A stretch of DNA of 64,000 nucleotides, taken from positions 124,001-188,000 of the forward strand of contig JBCBDX010000003.1 in NCBI GenBank assembly GCA_038529265.1, read 5' to 3'. Source of the stretch: JBCBDX01 sp038529265 (GTDB lineage: Bacteria; Pseudomonadota; Alphaproteobacteria; Rhizobiales; Rhizobiaceae). Under the pieces are notes generated by a model. It ran no database searches. It was not told where the DNA came from and saw only the letters and a program-made list of their open reading frames with translations. Of this stretch, positions 34,916 through 43,074 are shown one piece after another. The translations under genes were made by a program, and so were the position numbers. The stretch's first letter is position 1. The number at the start of each line of letters is the position of its first letter.

Positions 34916-36027
34916 GTTCGGCGCTTGTGGCGGAATACACCGCAAGCCCGGCTTTAAATTCCGGCTCAATTAACATTTCAAGTTTTGACCGAATGGTTCT
35001 CGCCGTCTCCGGTGGCAGCGACTCAATGGCGCTGCTTCATTTGACCTACGAACTTTGGGTTTGCTCGCTCGGGCGCGATAGATCGTTGTTGTGCGTTGCG
35101 ACCATCAATCATGGGGTGAGACAAGAAGCAGAAGCCGAAGCAGAAGCTGTTGCTCAACAGTGCGCTGAGCTTGGCATCGTCCATCAGAGAATTGATTGGG
35201 ATGGGCATGCGGTGAAAAGCGGCTTCCTGGAAGCGGCTCGTTATGCCCGATATGAGAAGCTCTCAGCCGTCGCTAGAGCATTTGGGAATGCAGTGGTCGC
35301 CACAGGCCACACGCTTGATGATCAGCTGGAAACACTGACCATGCGTGCCGATCGACGTGCGGTCGGCCCTGGCATGGCGGGCATCGCGCCGGCGACACTT
35401 TATGAGCGGCAAACCTGGTTTGTCAGGCCGATGCTTCACTTGCGTCGCGAATTCCTGCGAGCTCAACTCATCGAGCGCGATATCAGATGGTTCGATGACC
35501 CAAGCAATGTTGACGAAAAGTACGAGCGCGTTCGTGTACGTACGGCCGGTTTTGATAATCCGTCCGCTCTTCTGAAAAGTGCACAAGAAGAAGCATCAAA
35601 ACGTCTTGATGATGCATGGAATGCCGCTGGTTGGATAGAAGAGTATGTCGTTCTTTCCAATGAGGCGCGAGGTGCTTTTACGGCGCGTGTTTCTGTTGAG
35701 GCATTGTCCGAGGACGCAGGCGTAATTGGAATGTCTTTTCTTTGTATGCTGGTCGGTCTGCATTCAGAGAGGCCGCATATGGATAAAGTGCGGCGCGCGA
35801 TCGAAGCCTGCAGTCGAGGCAAAGGCATGTCATTCACATTGGCTGGCTGCCAACTGCGTCGGGTGAACGATCAAGTTAAAGTAGCGACTGAACCCCGGAA
35901 TTCGCGCAAGACCGGATTTGCGTTCGATAAACTCTTGCCCGTTTGGGAATATCCAGTTTTGCGTGCGATTGATGGTTTGCGAGGCAATGGATCAGTTCCT
36001 GTCCCTCGTTTTGGCCGCTTTCATTAG
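34909..36027 (+). CDS. tilS: tRNA(Ile)-lysidine synthetase TilS
   Basis: A 372-residue enzyme that adds lysine to C34 of the CAU-anticodon tRNA-Ile. The PP-loop is VSGGSDSMALLHL (about residue 30), and further family segments are GHTLDDQLETLTMR and RPMLHLRREFLRA. The C-terminal part is shorter than in longer TilS proteins, ending after a small domain. The start is GTG at 34909, overlapping cpoB. ftsH begins 109 bases on. Confidence 0.92.
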   Translation: MLSSALVAEYTASPALNSGSINISSFDRMVLAVSGGSDSMALLHLTYELWVCSLGRDRSLLCVATINHGVRQEAEAEAEAVAQQCAELGIVHQRIDWDGHAVKSGFLEAARYARYEKLSAVARAFGNAVVATGHTLDDQLETLTMRADRRAVGPGMAGIAPATLYERQTWFVRPMLHLRREFLRAQLIERDIRWFDDPSNVDEKYERVRVRTAGFDNPSALLKSAQEEASKRLDDAWNAAGWIEEYVVLSNEARGAFTARVSVEALSEDAGVIGMSFLCMLVGLHSERPHMDKVRRAIEACSRGKGMSFTLAGCQLRRVNDQVKVATEPRNSRKTGFAFDKLLPVWEYPVLRAIDGLRGNGSVPVPRFGRFH

Positions 36028-36055
36028 GCAAGATTGCCACATGTGGTCTCAGATG

Positions 36056-36084
36056 CTTGGCAAACGCAATTGCTAAACCTATCT
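36056..36084 (+). promoter_or_regulatory. Candidate promoter of ftsH
   Basis: CTTGGC at 36056-36061 and CTATCT at 36079-36084 are 17 bases apart, upstream of ftsH. A CTTG-type -35 fits heat-shock sigma factor promoters of alphaproteobacteria, and rpoH lies in this window. The match is weak and rests on position only. Confidence 0.3.
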
Positions 36085-36136
36085 TCTGACAATCTGAATG
36101 GGGTAGTGAACCCAACAAACCCAGTCTGGAACCGGT

Positions 36137-38080
36137 ATGAATCCGAAATATCGTAATTTCGCACTCTGGGCGATCATCGCAATGATGCTTATCGCCTTGT
36201 TCAATATGTTTCAAACGCCTGCACAGCAGTCAGCCTCCAATGAGCTGGCTTACTCGCAATTCCTGCAGGATGTTGAAGCGGGTCGCGTTCGGTCGGTGAC
36301 GATTTCAGGTGACCGGATTCGTGGGACTTACCGCGACTCCAGCACGACATTTGAGACCTTCTCACCCGGCGATACCGATCTTGTGGCCAAGCTTGAGCAA
36401 CAGAATGTGGAAATCCGAGCTCGTCCTGAAAGCGATGGGTCCAGCTCGTTCCTTGCTGTTTTGCTTTCCTGGTTGCCGATGATCATTATTCTCGGCGTCT
36501 GGATTTTCTTCATGCGCCAGATGCAAGGCGGCGGCTCGCGGGCAATGGGTTTTGGAAAATCCAAGGCAAAACTGCTCACCGAAGCACATGGACGAGTGAC
36601 GTTTGATGATGTTGCTGGCGTCGATGAAGCCAAACAGGACCTTGAAGAGATCGTAGAGTTTTTGCGCGACCCGCAAAAGTTCCAGCGCCTTGGCGGTAAA
36701 ATCCCGCGCGGCGTTCTGCTCGTTGGCCCTCCTGGAACAGGTAAAACGCTTCTGGCCCGTTCGGTTGCCGGTGAGGCCAATGTGCCGTTCTTTACGATTT
36801 CCGGTTCAGACTTTGTGGAGATGTTTGTCGGGGTTGGTGCATCGCGTGTACGCGACATGTTTGAGCAAGCCAAAAAGAACTCGCCATGCATCATCTTTAT
36901 TGATGAGATTGATGCCGTTGGTCGCCACCGGGGTGCCGGTCTTGGCGGTGGTAATGATGAGCGCGAGCAGACGCTCAACCAGTTGCTTGTTGAAATGGAC
37001 GGTTTTGAAGCCAATGAATCCATTATCTTGATCGCTGCTACCAACCGTCCTGATGTGCTTGACCCGGCGCTTTTGCGTCCCGGTCGTTTTGACCGTCAGG
37101 TTGTTGTGCCTAACCCGGACATTATCGGTCGTGAGAAAATCCTGAAAGTCCACGTGAAGAATGTTCCCCTGGCGCCTAATGTCGACCTGAAGACTCTGGC
37201 ACGTGGCACACCGGGTTTCTCAGGTGCTGATTTGATGAACCTTGTGAACGAGGCTGCCTTGATGGCCGCGCGGCGGAACAAACGTCTTGTAACCATGCAG
37301 GAGTTTGAAGACGCCAAAGACAAGATCATGATGGGTGCAGAGCGGCGTAACAATGCCATGACGGAAGAGGAAAAAACCCTCACCGCCTATCATGAAGCTG
37401 GTCATGCAATCACAGCGTTGAAGGTTCCGTCTGCCGATCCGCTTCATAAAGCGACAATCATCCCGCGAGGTCGCGCACTTGGCATGGTGATGCAGTTGCC
37501 GGAAGGCGACAAGTATTCCATGAGTTACAAATATATGAAGTCTCGTCTCATCATCATGATGGGTGGTCGCGTTGCCGAGGAGATCAAGTTCGGTAAGGAA
37601 AACATCACCTCGGGTGCTTCTTCCGATATTGAGCAGGCAACCAAGTTGGCCCGTGCGATGGTTACCCAATGGGGCTTTTCCGAAAAGCTTGGCCAGGTTG
37701 CGTACGGTGAAAACCAGCAGGAAGTGTTCCTTGGCCATTCCGTTGCCCAATCAAAGAATGTGTCGGAGGAAACAGCTCAGATTATTGACGCTGAGGTGCG
37801 CATGCTGATTGATGAAGCCTATGAAGAGGCTCGTCGTATTCTGACTGACTATAATGACGATTGGATCGCGATTGCCGAAGGGCTTTTGGAGTATGAGACA
37901 CTCTCAGGCGATGAAATCAAGGAACTGATGGCCGGCAAAAAGCCGTCGCGTGATCTTGGCGATGACACGCCACCTTCTCGCGGATCGACAGTTCCAAAGG
38001 CTGGTGCGGGTAAAAAGAAGCCGTCAAGCGATGGTCCTGAGCCTGATACGGGCGGCCTGGAGCCGCAGCCGCAGGGCTAA
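36137..38080 (+). CDS. ftsH: ATP-dependent zinc metalloprotease FtsH
   Basis: A 647-residue inner-membrane AAA+ protease that degrades damaged membrane proteins and regulators. Two membrane helices lie at about residues 5-25 and 105-125. The AAA domain has Walker A GPPGTGKT near residue 200 and Walker B IIFIDEIDAVG. The zinc site HEAGH is near residue 418. The C-terminal tail is proline/glycine-rich and variable. A strong terminator follows. Position after tilS and before glmM is the usual order. Confidence 0.98.
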   Translation: MNPKYRNFALWAIIAMMLIALFNMFQTPAQQSASNELAYSQFLQDVEAGRVRSVTISGDRIRGTYRDSSTTFETFSPGDTDLVAKLEQQNVEIRARPESDGSSSFLAVLLSWLPMIIILGVWIFFMRQMQGGGSRAMGFGKSKAKLLTEAHGRVTFDDVAGVDEAKQDLEEIVEFLRDPQKFQRLGGKIPRGVLLVGPPGTGKTLLARSVAGEANVPFFTISGSDFVEMFVGVGASRVRDMFEQAKKNSPCIIFIDEIDAVGRHRGAGLGGGNDEREQTLNQLLVEMDGFEANESIILIAATNRPDVLDPALLRPGRFDRQVVVPNPDIIGREKILKVHVKNVPLAPNVDLKTLARGTPGFSGADLMNLVNEAALMAARRNKRLVTMQEFEDAKDKIMMGAERRNNAMTEEEKTLTAYHEAGHAITALKVPSADPLHKATIIPRGRALGMVMQLPEGDKYSMSYKYMKSRLIIMMGGRVAEEIKFGKENITSGASSDIEQATKLARAMVTQWGFSEKLGQVAYGENQQEVFLGHSVAQSKNVSEETAQIIDAEVRMLIDEAYEEARRILTDYNDDWIAIAEGLLEYETLSGDEIKELMAGKKPSRDLGDDTPPSRGSTVPKAGAGKKKPSSDGPEPDTGGLEPQPQG

Positions 38081-38106
38081 ACGCCATTAACAGTGAATTT
38101 TGATTT

Positions 38107-38130
38107 GGGCTGTACGATTATGTACAGCCC
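38107..38130 (+). terminator. Rho-independent terminator of ftsH
   Basis: A perfect 9-bp stem (GGGCTGTAC / GTACAGCCC) with a six-base loop is followed by TTTTCTTTT. It ends the transcript after ftsH, so glmM is probably transcribed from its own promoter. Confidence 0.9.
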
Positions 38131-38198
38131 TTTTCTTTTGGTTTGGCTCGTATCAAAACGAGGTGGATTGGGTAATTGCGGGACAGGAGCGGGTGGAG

Positions 38199-39551
38199 AT
38201 GGCTAAGAAATATTTCGGTACCGACGGTATTAGAGGCAAAGCCAACGCCGGTAAAATGACACCGGAAGTGGCCATGAAGGTAGGCCAAGCTGTTGGCGTC
38301 GCTTTCCAGCGTGGTCAGCATCGCCATCGCGTGGTGATCGGAAAAGATACCCGGCTCTCGGGTTATATGGTAGAAAACGCGATGGTGGCGGGCTTCACAA
38401 GCGCTGGCATGGATGTGTTTTTGCTTGGTCCTGTACCAACACCCGCAGTTGCCATGCTGACGCGCTCCTTGCGTGCAGATATTGGCGTCATGATTTCCGC
38501 ATCTCACAATCCCTTTTACGACAATGGCATCAAGCTGTTTGGGCCCGATGGCTACAAATTGTCTGACAGTATCGAAAACCGGGTCGAGGCGATGCTGGAT
38601 GAGGATTTAACGCCCCATTTGGCAACCGGTGAACGCATCGGCCGTGCCACACGCGTTGAGGGTGATCTTTATCGCTATATCGAAGCAGCCAAGCGCACAT
38701 TCCCTCGCCAACTCAGTCTGTCGGGCATGCGGGTGGTTATCGATTGTGCCAATGGTGCAGGCTACAAGGCGGCGCCAGCAGCACTTTGGGAGCTGGGTGC
38801 AGAGGTCGTAACCATCCACAATGAACCCAATGGCACCAACATCAATTTGGATTGCGGTTCGACCAACCCGAACAGTCTATGCGCCAAGGTTGTCGAGGTT
38901 CGTGCCGACCTTGGTATTGCGCTCGATGGTGACGCTGATCGTGTCCTGATCGTGGATGAGAAAGGCCAGTTGGTTGATGGTGACCAGCTCATGGCCATGA
39001 TCGCGCAAAACTGGAAAGAACGCGAAATGCTTCGGGGTGGCGGGATTGTTGCAACTGTCATGTCCAACCTCGGTCTCGAACGTTTTTTGCAAGAGGATGG
39101 TCTTGCACTGGCGCGCACGAAGGTCGGCGACCGCTATGTGGTCGAGCATATGCGGGCACACGGTTATAATGTGGGCGGTGAGCAATCCGGTCACATTGTG
39201 TTGTCAGACTACGCAACGACTGGCGATGGGATCGTTTCTGCGCTTCAAGTGCTTGCGTGCATCAAACGCGATGGCAAACCAGCGAGCGAAGCATGCATGA
39301 AGTTCGAACCAGTTCCGCAAGTTCTGAAAAACATTCGCTATGGTGGCGGTAAACCACTTGAAGCTGAGCCTGTAGGCAAAGCAATAGCCCATGCAGAAAA
39401 CAAACTCGGCAACACTGGCCGGTTGGTTATTCGGCCGTCTGGTACCGAACCTGTCATCCGGGTTATGGCCGAAGGCGATGATCCTGTGCTCGTCGAGGCT
39501 GTTGTCGATGACATTATCGATAGTATTGCCCAGCTTCCATCTGCGGCATAA
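38199..39551 (+). CDS. glmM: Phosphoglucosamine mutase GlmM
   Basis: A 450-residue enzyme interconverting glucosamine 6-phosphate and 1-phosphate on the way to UDP-GlcNAc. The N-terminus KKYFGTDGIRGKAN, the active serine in ISASHNPFYDNGIKLFG (near residue 102), the metal loop ALDGDADRVLIVD near residue 242, and the phosphate loop RPSGTEPVIRVM near the C-terminus are all seen. GGTGGAG precedes the ATG at 38199; the upstream extension to 38100 runs through the terminator and is rejected. Confidence 0.97.
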   Translation: MAKKYFGTDGIRGKANAGKMTPEVAMKVGQAVGVAFQRGQHRHRVVIGKDTRLSGYMVENAMVAGFTSAGMDVFLLGPVPTPAVAMLTRSLRADIGVMISASHNPFYDNGIKLFGPDGYKLSDSIENRVEAMLDEDLTPHLATGERIGRATRVEGDLYRYIEAAKRTFPRQLSLSGMRVVIDCANGAGYKAAPAALWELGAEVVTIHNEPNGTNINLDCGSTNPNSLCAKVVEVRADLGIALDGDADRVLIVDEKGQLVDGDQLMAMIAQNWKEREMLRGGGIVATVMSNLGLERFLQEDGLALARTKVGDRYVVEHMRAHGYNVGGEQSGHIVLSDYATTGDGIVSALQVLACIKRDGKPASEACMKFEPVPQVLKNIRYGGGKPLEAEPVGKAIAHAENKLGNTGRLVIRPSGTEPVIRVMAEGDDPVLVEAVVDDIIDSIAQLPSAA

Positions 39552-39597
39552 CTGGCGTGTAAACAATCATCCTGCTGAATATGCCTTATAAACAGGG

Positions 39598-39612
39598 TTA
39601 AGTGCACTTTAA
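39598..39612 (+). promoter_or_regulatory. CtrA box upstream of the first outer-membrane protein gene
   Basis: TTAAGTGCACTTTAA is a perfect match to the CtrA consensus TTAA-N7-TTAA, followed by the frequent C. It lies 78 bases before the ATG of the outer-membrane protein gene, the right place for a regulator site. Control by CtrA is inferred from the motif. Confidence 0.65.
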
Positions 39613-39689
39613 CCATTCTCGTTCATCATAATCGCCGAGCGACGCATTTGCCCGCTTGTAAAGATTTGGGCTGTTTGAGGATGGAAAAA

Positions 39690-40541
39690 ATGAAACTTAC
39701 AGCAAAGACACTCCTCACGGGGACTGCTTTGGCCGCCGCCCTGACCGGCAATGCTATCGCTGCCGATCTATCACCACCAGTTGTTATCGAAACGCCGGTG
39801 ATTGAAGTGCCTGAGCACGTGCCTGCAAAAGTGGGTGGATGGTATATTCGCGGCGATGTCAGCTACAACATCAACCGCTTCAAGGGCGCTGACTATATGA
39901 CAGCGACCGGCTTTGACGGGTACCTTTCCGGGTCGCTTAAAGACAGCTACTCAATTGGTGGCGGTGTTGGTTATCACTTCAATCATAATCTGCGTGCGGA
40001 CGTGACGCTGGATTATGACTTTAAGACTGACTTCCACGGCTCGAGTGCGGGTATCTGTACGATTAGTGGCGTGCCCGCAGATTGTACGTCTTCAGATACA
40101 TCTGGCTACAAAGCCTGGACACTGCTTGCCAACGCGTACATCGACCTTGGCACATACAACAAGTTCACCCCTTACGTAGGTGGTGGTATTGGTGGCGCCA
40201 AAGTTTCATGGCATCCGCTTGTCAACGAGATTAGCGGCGGTTTTGACCAAGACGGTACTTACACACATGCCGGTTACCACGAGTGGCGTTTTGCCTATGC
40301 TCTGATGGCCGGTGTCTCTTACGAGGTTTCTCATAACCTTGCGGTCGATCTGGGTTACCGCTTCCGCAAGATTCACGGCGAAAAAATGTTCGGCTATGAA
40401 GCGGTATCAGGCACGGGCATTGGTGTGGATGACGGCATTGAAAGCCACCAGTTCCGCGCGGGCCTGCGCTACAAATTTGGTGGCGGCAAGAAGAAGCACG
40501 TTCCATACATTCCGCCCTATAATCCACCCGTCTATAAATAA
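39690..40541 (+). CDS. Omp25-like outer-membrane beta-barrel protein
   Basis: A 283-residue outer-membrane protein with a signal peptide (MKLTAKTLLTGTALAAALTG, cleavage near AIAA). A short proline-rich segment follows, then a beta-barrel (GGWYIRGDVSYN near the start, FTPYVGGGIGGAKVSW, HNLAVDLGYRFRKIHG, HQFRAGLRYKFG near the end). The HQFRAGLRYKF-type last strand fits Omp25/Omp31-like barrels. The tail after it (KKKHVPYIPPYNPPVYK) is unusual, because most barrels end in the last strand. GAGG sits nine bases before the ATG at 39690. Confidence 0.85.
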   Translation: MKLTAKTLLTGTALAAALTGNAIAADLSPPVVIETPVIEVPEHVPAKVGGWYIRGDVSYNINRFKGADYMTATGFDGYLSGSLKDSYSIGGGVGYHFNHNLRADVTLDYDFKTDFHGSSAGICTISGVPADCTSSDTSGYKAWTLLANAYIDLGTYNKFTPYVGGGIGGAKVSWHPLVNEISGGFDQDGTYTHAGYHEWRFAYALMAGVSYEVSHNLAVDLGYRFRKIHGEKMFGYEAVSGTGIGVDDGIESHQFRAGLRYKFGGGKKKHVPYIPPYNPPVYK

Positions 40542-40564
40542 CGGACTAGACATCTGGATTTCAG

Positions 40565-40585
40565 CGGCCGCCTTTTTGGCGGCCG
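40565..40585 (+). terminator. Rho-independent terminator after the first outer-membrane protein gene
   Basis: An 8-bp perfect stem (CGGCCGCC / GGCGGCCG) with a T5 loop is followed by TTTGCTTTTTT. It separates the two outer-membrane protein genes into two transcripts. Confidence 0.88.
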
Positions 40586-40624
40586 TTTGCTTTTTTGCCT
40601 TCGCCAATCAGTTAAAATTCATAC

Positions 40625-40639
40625 TTAACCGTGACTTAA
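40625..40639 (+). promoter_or_regulatory. CtrA box upstream of the second outer-membrane protein gene
   Basis: TTAACCGTGACTTAA is a perfect TTAA-N7-TTAA match, again followed by C. It lies 86 bases before the ATG of the second outer-membrane protein gene. More TTAA half-sites flank it (40612 and 40649 area) at nine-base spacing. It mirrors the box of the neighbouring gene. Confidence 0.65.
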
Positions 40640-40724
40640 CTCTTATCGTTAATAGTCAGCAAAGAGCGGTCTTTGCGTGTTTCGCAGGGGTGTTGCCGCA
40701 ACATTTGTATGCGTGAGAAAAGTC

Positions 40725-41678
40725 ATGAGCCAAATTCGCAGTCCTATTCGTTCCGTCGTATGTGCCGCGCTTTTATTATCGACGCCCGCCTTTGCCGCTG
40801 ATGCAGACGAGATCATCTTCGTTGATGATGCCAACTTCATCAAACCGGCAGAGCTCGGTTCCAGTTGGTACATTCGAGGTGAGATTGGCTACAATTTCGA
40901 AGGTGTGCACGACACCAATTCAAGCGGCAATCCCGCCGACTCCACGTTCATTGACAATAACTTTATGGATCGTACCCATTTCAGTGGTGGTGTGGGTTAT
41001 CGCATCAATCCGTTTTTGCGGGTCGACTCCAATCTGGGCCGGTTGGCCGGTAGTGACACCAAGTCGTCACAACTCCTTTACGAGGCCGGTGGCGCGCCAG
41101 TTGGCACCGATCCCGATCTAATTGTCGATGCCACCGATCCAAACCCGTGTAATGGTTATGGTGAGTTCATCGACCCGGACACCGGGGTCGCTTTCCTTGG
41201 CGATGACTTCATCACCAACTGTATTCGCAACGATTTTGCCGAATATGACACTACTTATGCCATGTTCAACGCTTATATCGATCTGCCCCAAATCGGTCGA
41301 TTCCAGCCCTTCGTCGGTGGCGGTGTCGGCGTAGGCCGCGTTGCCTATCGCGAGGAAACAAACGCGGTTGATTGCGTTCCGTCAGCACCTGACGTTCGTG
41401 AGGAAGGTTGCCGTGCTTATGGTACGCCCGATCAGCCAGCGGCCAACACGCCGTACACACAGGCGGGCGATGTATCGCAAGGCGTGGACTACCGGTTCGG
41501 ATATCAGTTTGCGGCCGGCTTGGGTTACGCATTGACCGAAAACACAATGATTGACGCGACCTATCGCTATTCCAATTTTGGCAATGGCGATTTTGCCACT
41601 GGTGAGGGAACATCTTTGGCTGATGATGGTTATTCCACGCATCAGATCAATCTGGGTTTCCGTTACTCATTATTCTGA
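40725..41678 (+). CDS. Outer-membrane beta-barrel protein, paralog of the preceding gene
   Basis: A 317-residue outer-membrane protein with a signal peptide (PIRSVVCAALLLSTPAFA). The barrel opens SSWYIRGEIGYNFEG and ends THQINLGFRYSLF, with a terminal phenylalanine as expected for BAM recognition. It shares with its neighbour the GGVGY..N strand, the ...FNAYIDL..(F)PFVGGGVG block and the last strand, so the two are distant tandem paralogs. Four or more cysteines in the loops (NPCNGYG, NCIRND, DCVPSA, GCRAYG) may form disulfides. Its own CtrA box and terminator make it a single-gene unit. Confidence 0.85.
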   Translation: MSQIRSPIRSVVCAALLLSTPAFAADADEIIFVDDANFIKPAELGSSWYIRGEIGYNFEGVHDTNSSGNPADSTFIDNNFMDRTHFSGGVGYRINPFLRVDSNLGRLAGSDTKSSQLLYEAGGAPVGTDPDLIVDATDPNPCNGYGEFIDPDTGVAFLGDDFITNCIRNDFAEYDTTYAMFNAYIDLPQIGRFQPFVGGGVGVGRVAYREETNAVDCVPSAPDVREEGCRAYGTPDQPAANTPYTQAGDVSQGVDYRFGYQFAAGLGYALTENTMIDATYRYSNFGNGDFATGEGTSLADDGYSTHQINLGFRYSLF

Positions 41679-41707
41679 TTTTTTGAAAGAAATCGCTGAA
41701 ATCGAAG

Positions 41708-41725
41708 ACGGCGCCTCGGCGCCGT
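41708..41725 (+). terminator. Rho-independent terminator after the second outer-membrane protein gene
   Basis: An 8-bp perfect stem (ACGGCGCC / GGCGCCGT), with effective loop of two bases extendable by melting the top, is followed by a T6 run. Confidence 0.85.
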
Positions 41726-41757
41726 TTTTTGTTGGTGACAAAAGTTTTGCTTGATTA

Positions 41758-41830
41758 CTGCCCGCCCTCCTGTATCAGCGGCGGCGGGACACCTCTCCCC
41801 AACGAGAGGCTTGCTATCTGAAAGGGTAGA
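41758..41830 (+). promoter_or_regulatory. serC leader RNA element
   Basis: Two hairpins lie just ahead of serC: CCCGCC (41761-41766) with GGCGGG (41783-41788), and CCTCTC (41792-41797) with GAGAGG (41804-41809). The following stretch, GCTATCTGAAAGGGTAGAAAC, runs into the ATG. The layout matches the serC motif described upstream of serC-serA in alphaproteobacteria, a probable cis-regulatory RNA whose ligand was not known at the time. The call is from recalled pattern, not a covariance search. Confidence 0.75.
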
Positions 41831-41833
41831 AAC

Positions 41834-43012
41834 ATGACAGCAAACACCCCCGCGCCGGACATGCGTCCGGCTGATCCGCGTTTTTCTTCAGGCCCGTGCA
41901 CCAAGCGCCCCGGATGGTCAGCTGACCAGTTGGATGCGGCATCACTTGGTCGGTCACACCGCGCGAAAATTGGTAAGTCCAAGCTTAAAGAAGCCATTGA
42001 ACTGACACGTGAAGTCTTGCGTGTGCCAGCCGACTACAAGATTGGCATCGTACCCGCCTCTGATACAGGCGCGTTTGAAATGGCCATGTGGACCATGCTC
42101 GGTGAGCGCGGCGTTGATCTTCTTGCTTGGGAGAGCTTCGGTGCCGGTTGGGTCACCGATGCGGTCAAGCAACTCAAGCTTCCTGACCAGCGCACGATCA
42201 CCGCTGATTATGGCGTTTTGCCTGATCTTGGTGAGATCGACTTTTCCCGCGATGTTGTTTTCACATGGAATGGCACAACGTCCGGCGTTCGCGTTCCCAA
42301 CGGTGACTTTATTCCCGCTGACCGCGAAGGTCTGACTCTATGTGACGCGACCTCAGCCGCGTTCGCCCAAGACCTCGATTTCGCAAAGCTCGATGTTGTC
42401 ACCTTCTCTTGGCAGAAAGTACTCGGCGGTGAGGGCGCACATGGTGTGCTCATCCTGTCGCCGCGCGCCGTTGAGCGTCTCGAAAGCTACACACCGGCCT
42501 GGCCGCTGCCGAAGATTTTCCGTCTCACGAAGGGTGGTAAGTTAATCGACGGCATTTTTGAAGGCGCGACGATCAACACGCCCTCCATGCTGTGCGTTGA
42601 AGATTATCTGGACGCGCTCAACTGGGCGAAGTCTGTTGGTGGTCTGGAAGGTTTGCAGGCGCGTGCCGACGCCAATTTCGCAGCGATCCAGTCCTATGTT
42701 GATCAGGCTGATTGGCTGGAAAATCTGGCAGTCGATCCGGCGACGCGTTCCAACACTTCGGTCTGTTTGAAGTTCGTTGATCCTGCGGTCACCGCGCTAC
42801 CGGAAGCCGAGCAAGCAGCGTTTGCCAAGGGTATTGTCTCACTGCTCGATAAGCAGGGCGTTGCCTATGACATCGGCGCCTATCGCGACGCGCCACCCGG
42901 CCTCCGCATCTGGGCTGGCGGTACCGTTGAGACATCTGATCTGGAAGCGCTCATGCCATGGATCGGCTGGGCCTTTGAGCAGCAATTGGCAACTCTCAAG
43001 CAAGCTGCCTGA
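41834..43012 (+). CDS. serC: Phosphoserine aminotransferase
   Basis: A 392-residue PLP enzyme making 3-phosphoserine from 3-phosphohydroxypyruvate and glutamate. The N-terminus has RPADPRFSSGPCTKRPGWS, SLGRSHRAKIGKSKLKEAIE, and a central TSGVRVPNGDF. The PLP lysine is in TFSWQKVLGGEGAHGV (near residue 195). It belongs to the alphaproteobacterial SerC type, distinct from the enterobacterial one. AAGGGTAG precedes the ATG. serA follows after 62 bases. Confidence 0.95.
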   Translation: MTANTPAPDMRPADPRFSSGPCTKRPGWSADQLDAASLGRSHRAKIGKSKLKEAIELTREVLRVPADYKIGIVPASDTGAFEMAMWTMLGERGVDLLAWESFGAGWVTDAVKQLKLPDQRTITADYGVLPDLGEIDFSRDVVFTWNGTTSGVRVPNGDFIPADREGLTLCDATSAAFAQDLDFAKLDVVTFSWQKVLGGEGAHGVLILSPRAVERLESYTPAWPLPKIFRLTKGGKLIDGIFEGATINTPSMLCVEDYLDALNWAKSVGGLEGLQARADANFAAIQSYVDQADWLENLAVDPATRSNTSVCLKFVDPAVTALPEAEQAAFAKGIVSLLDKQGVAYDIGAYRDAPPGLRIWAGGTVETSDLEALMPWIGWAFEQQLATLKQAA

Positions 43013-43074
43013 TCAATTTTTGCGGGCGCTAACCGCGCTCGCTTCTCCCGTTAAAAATCAAGATGGAGGCCATG

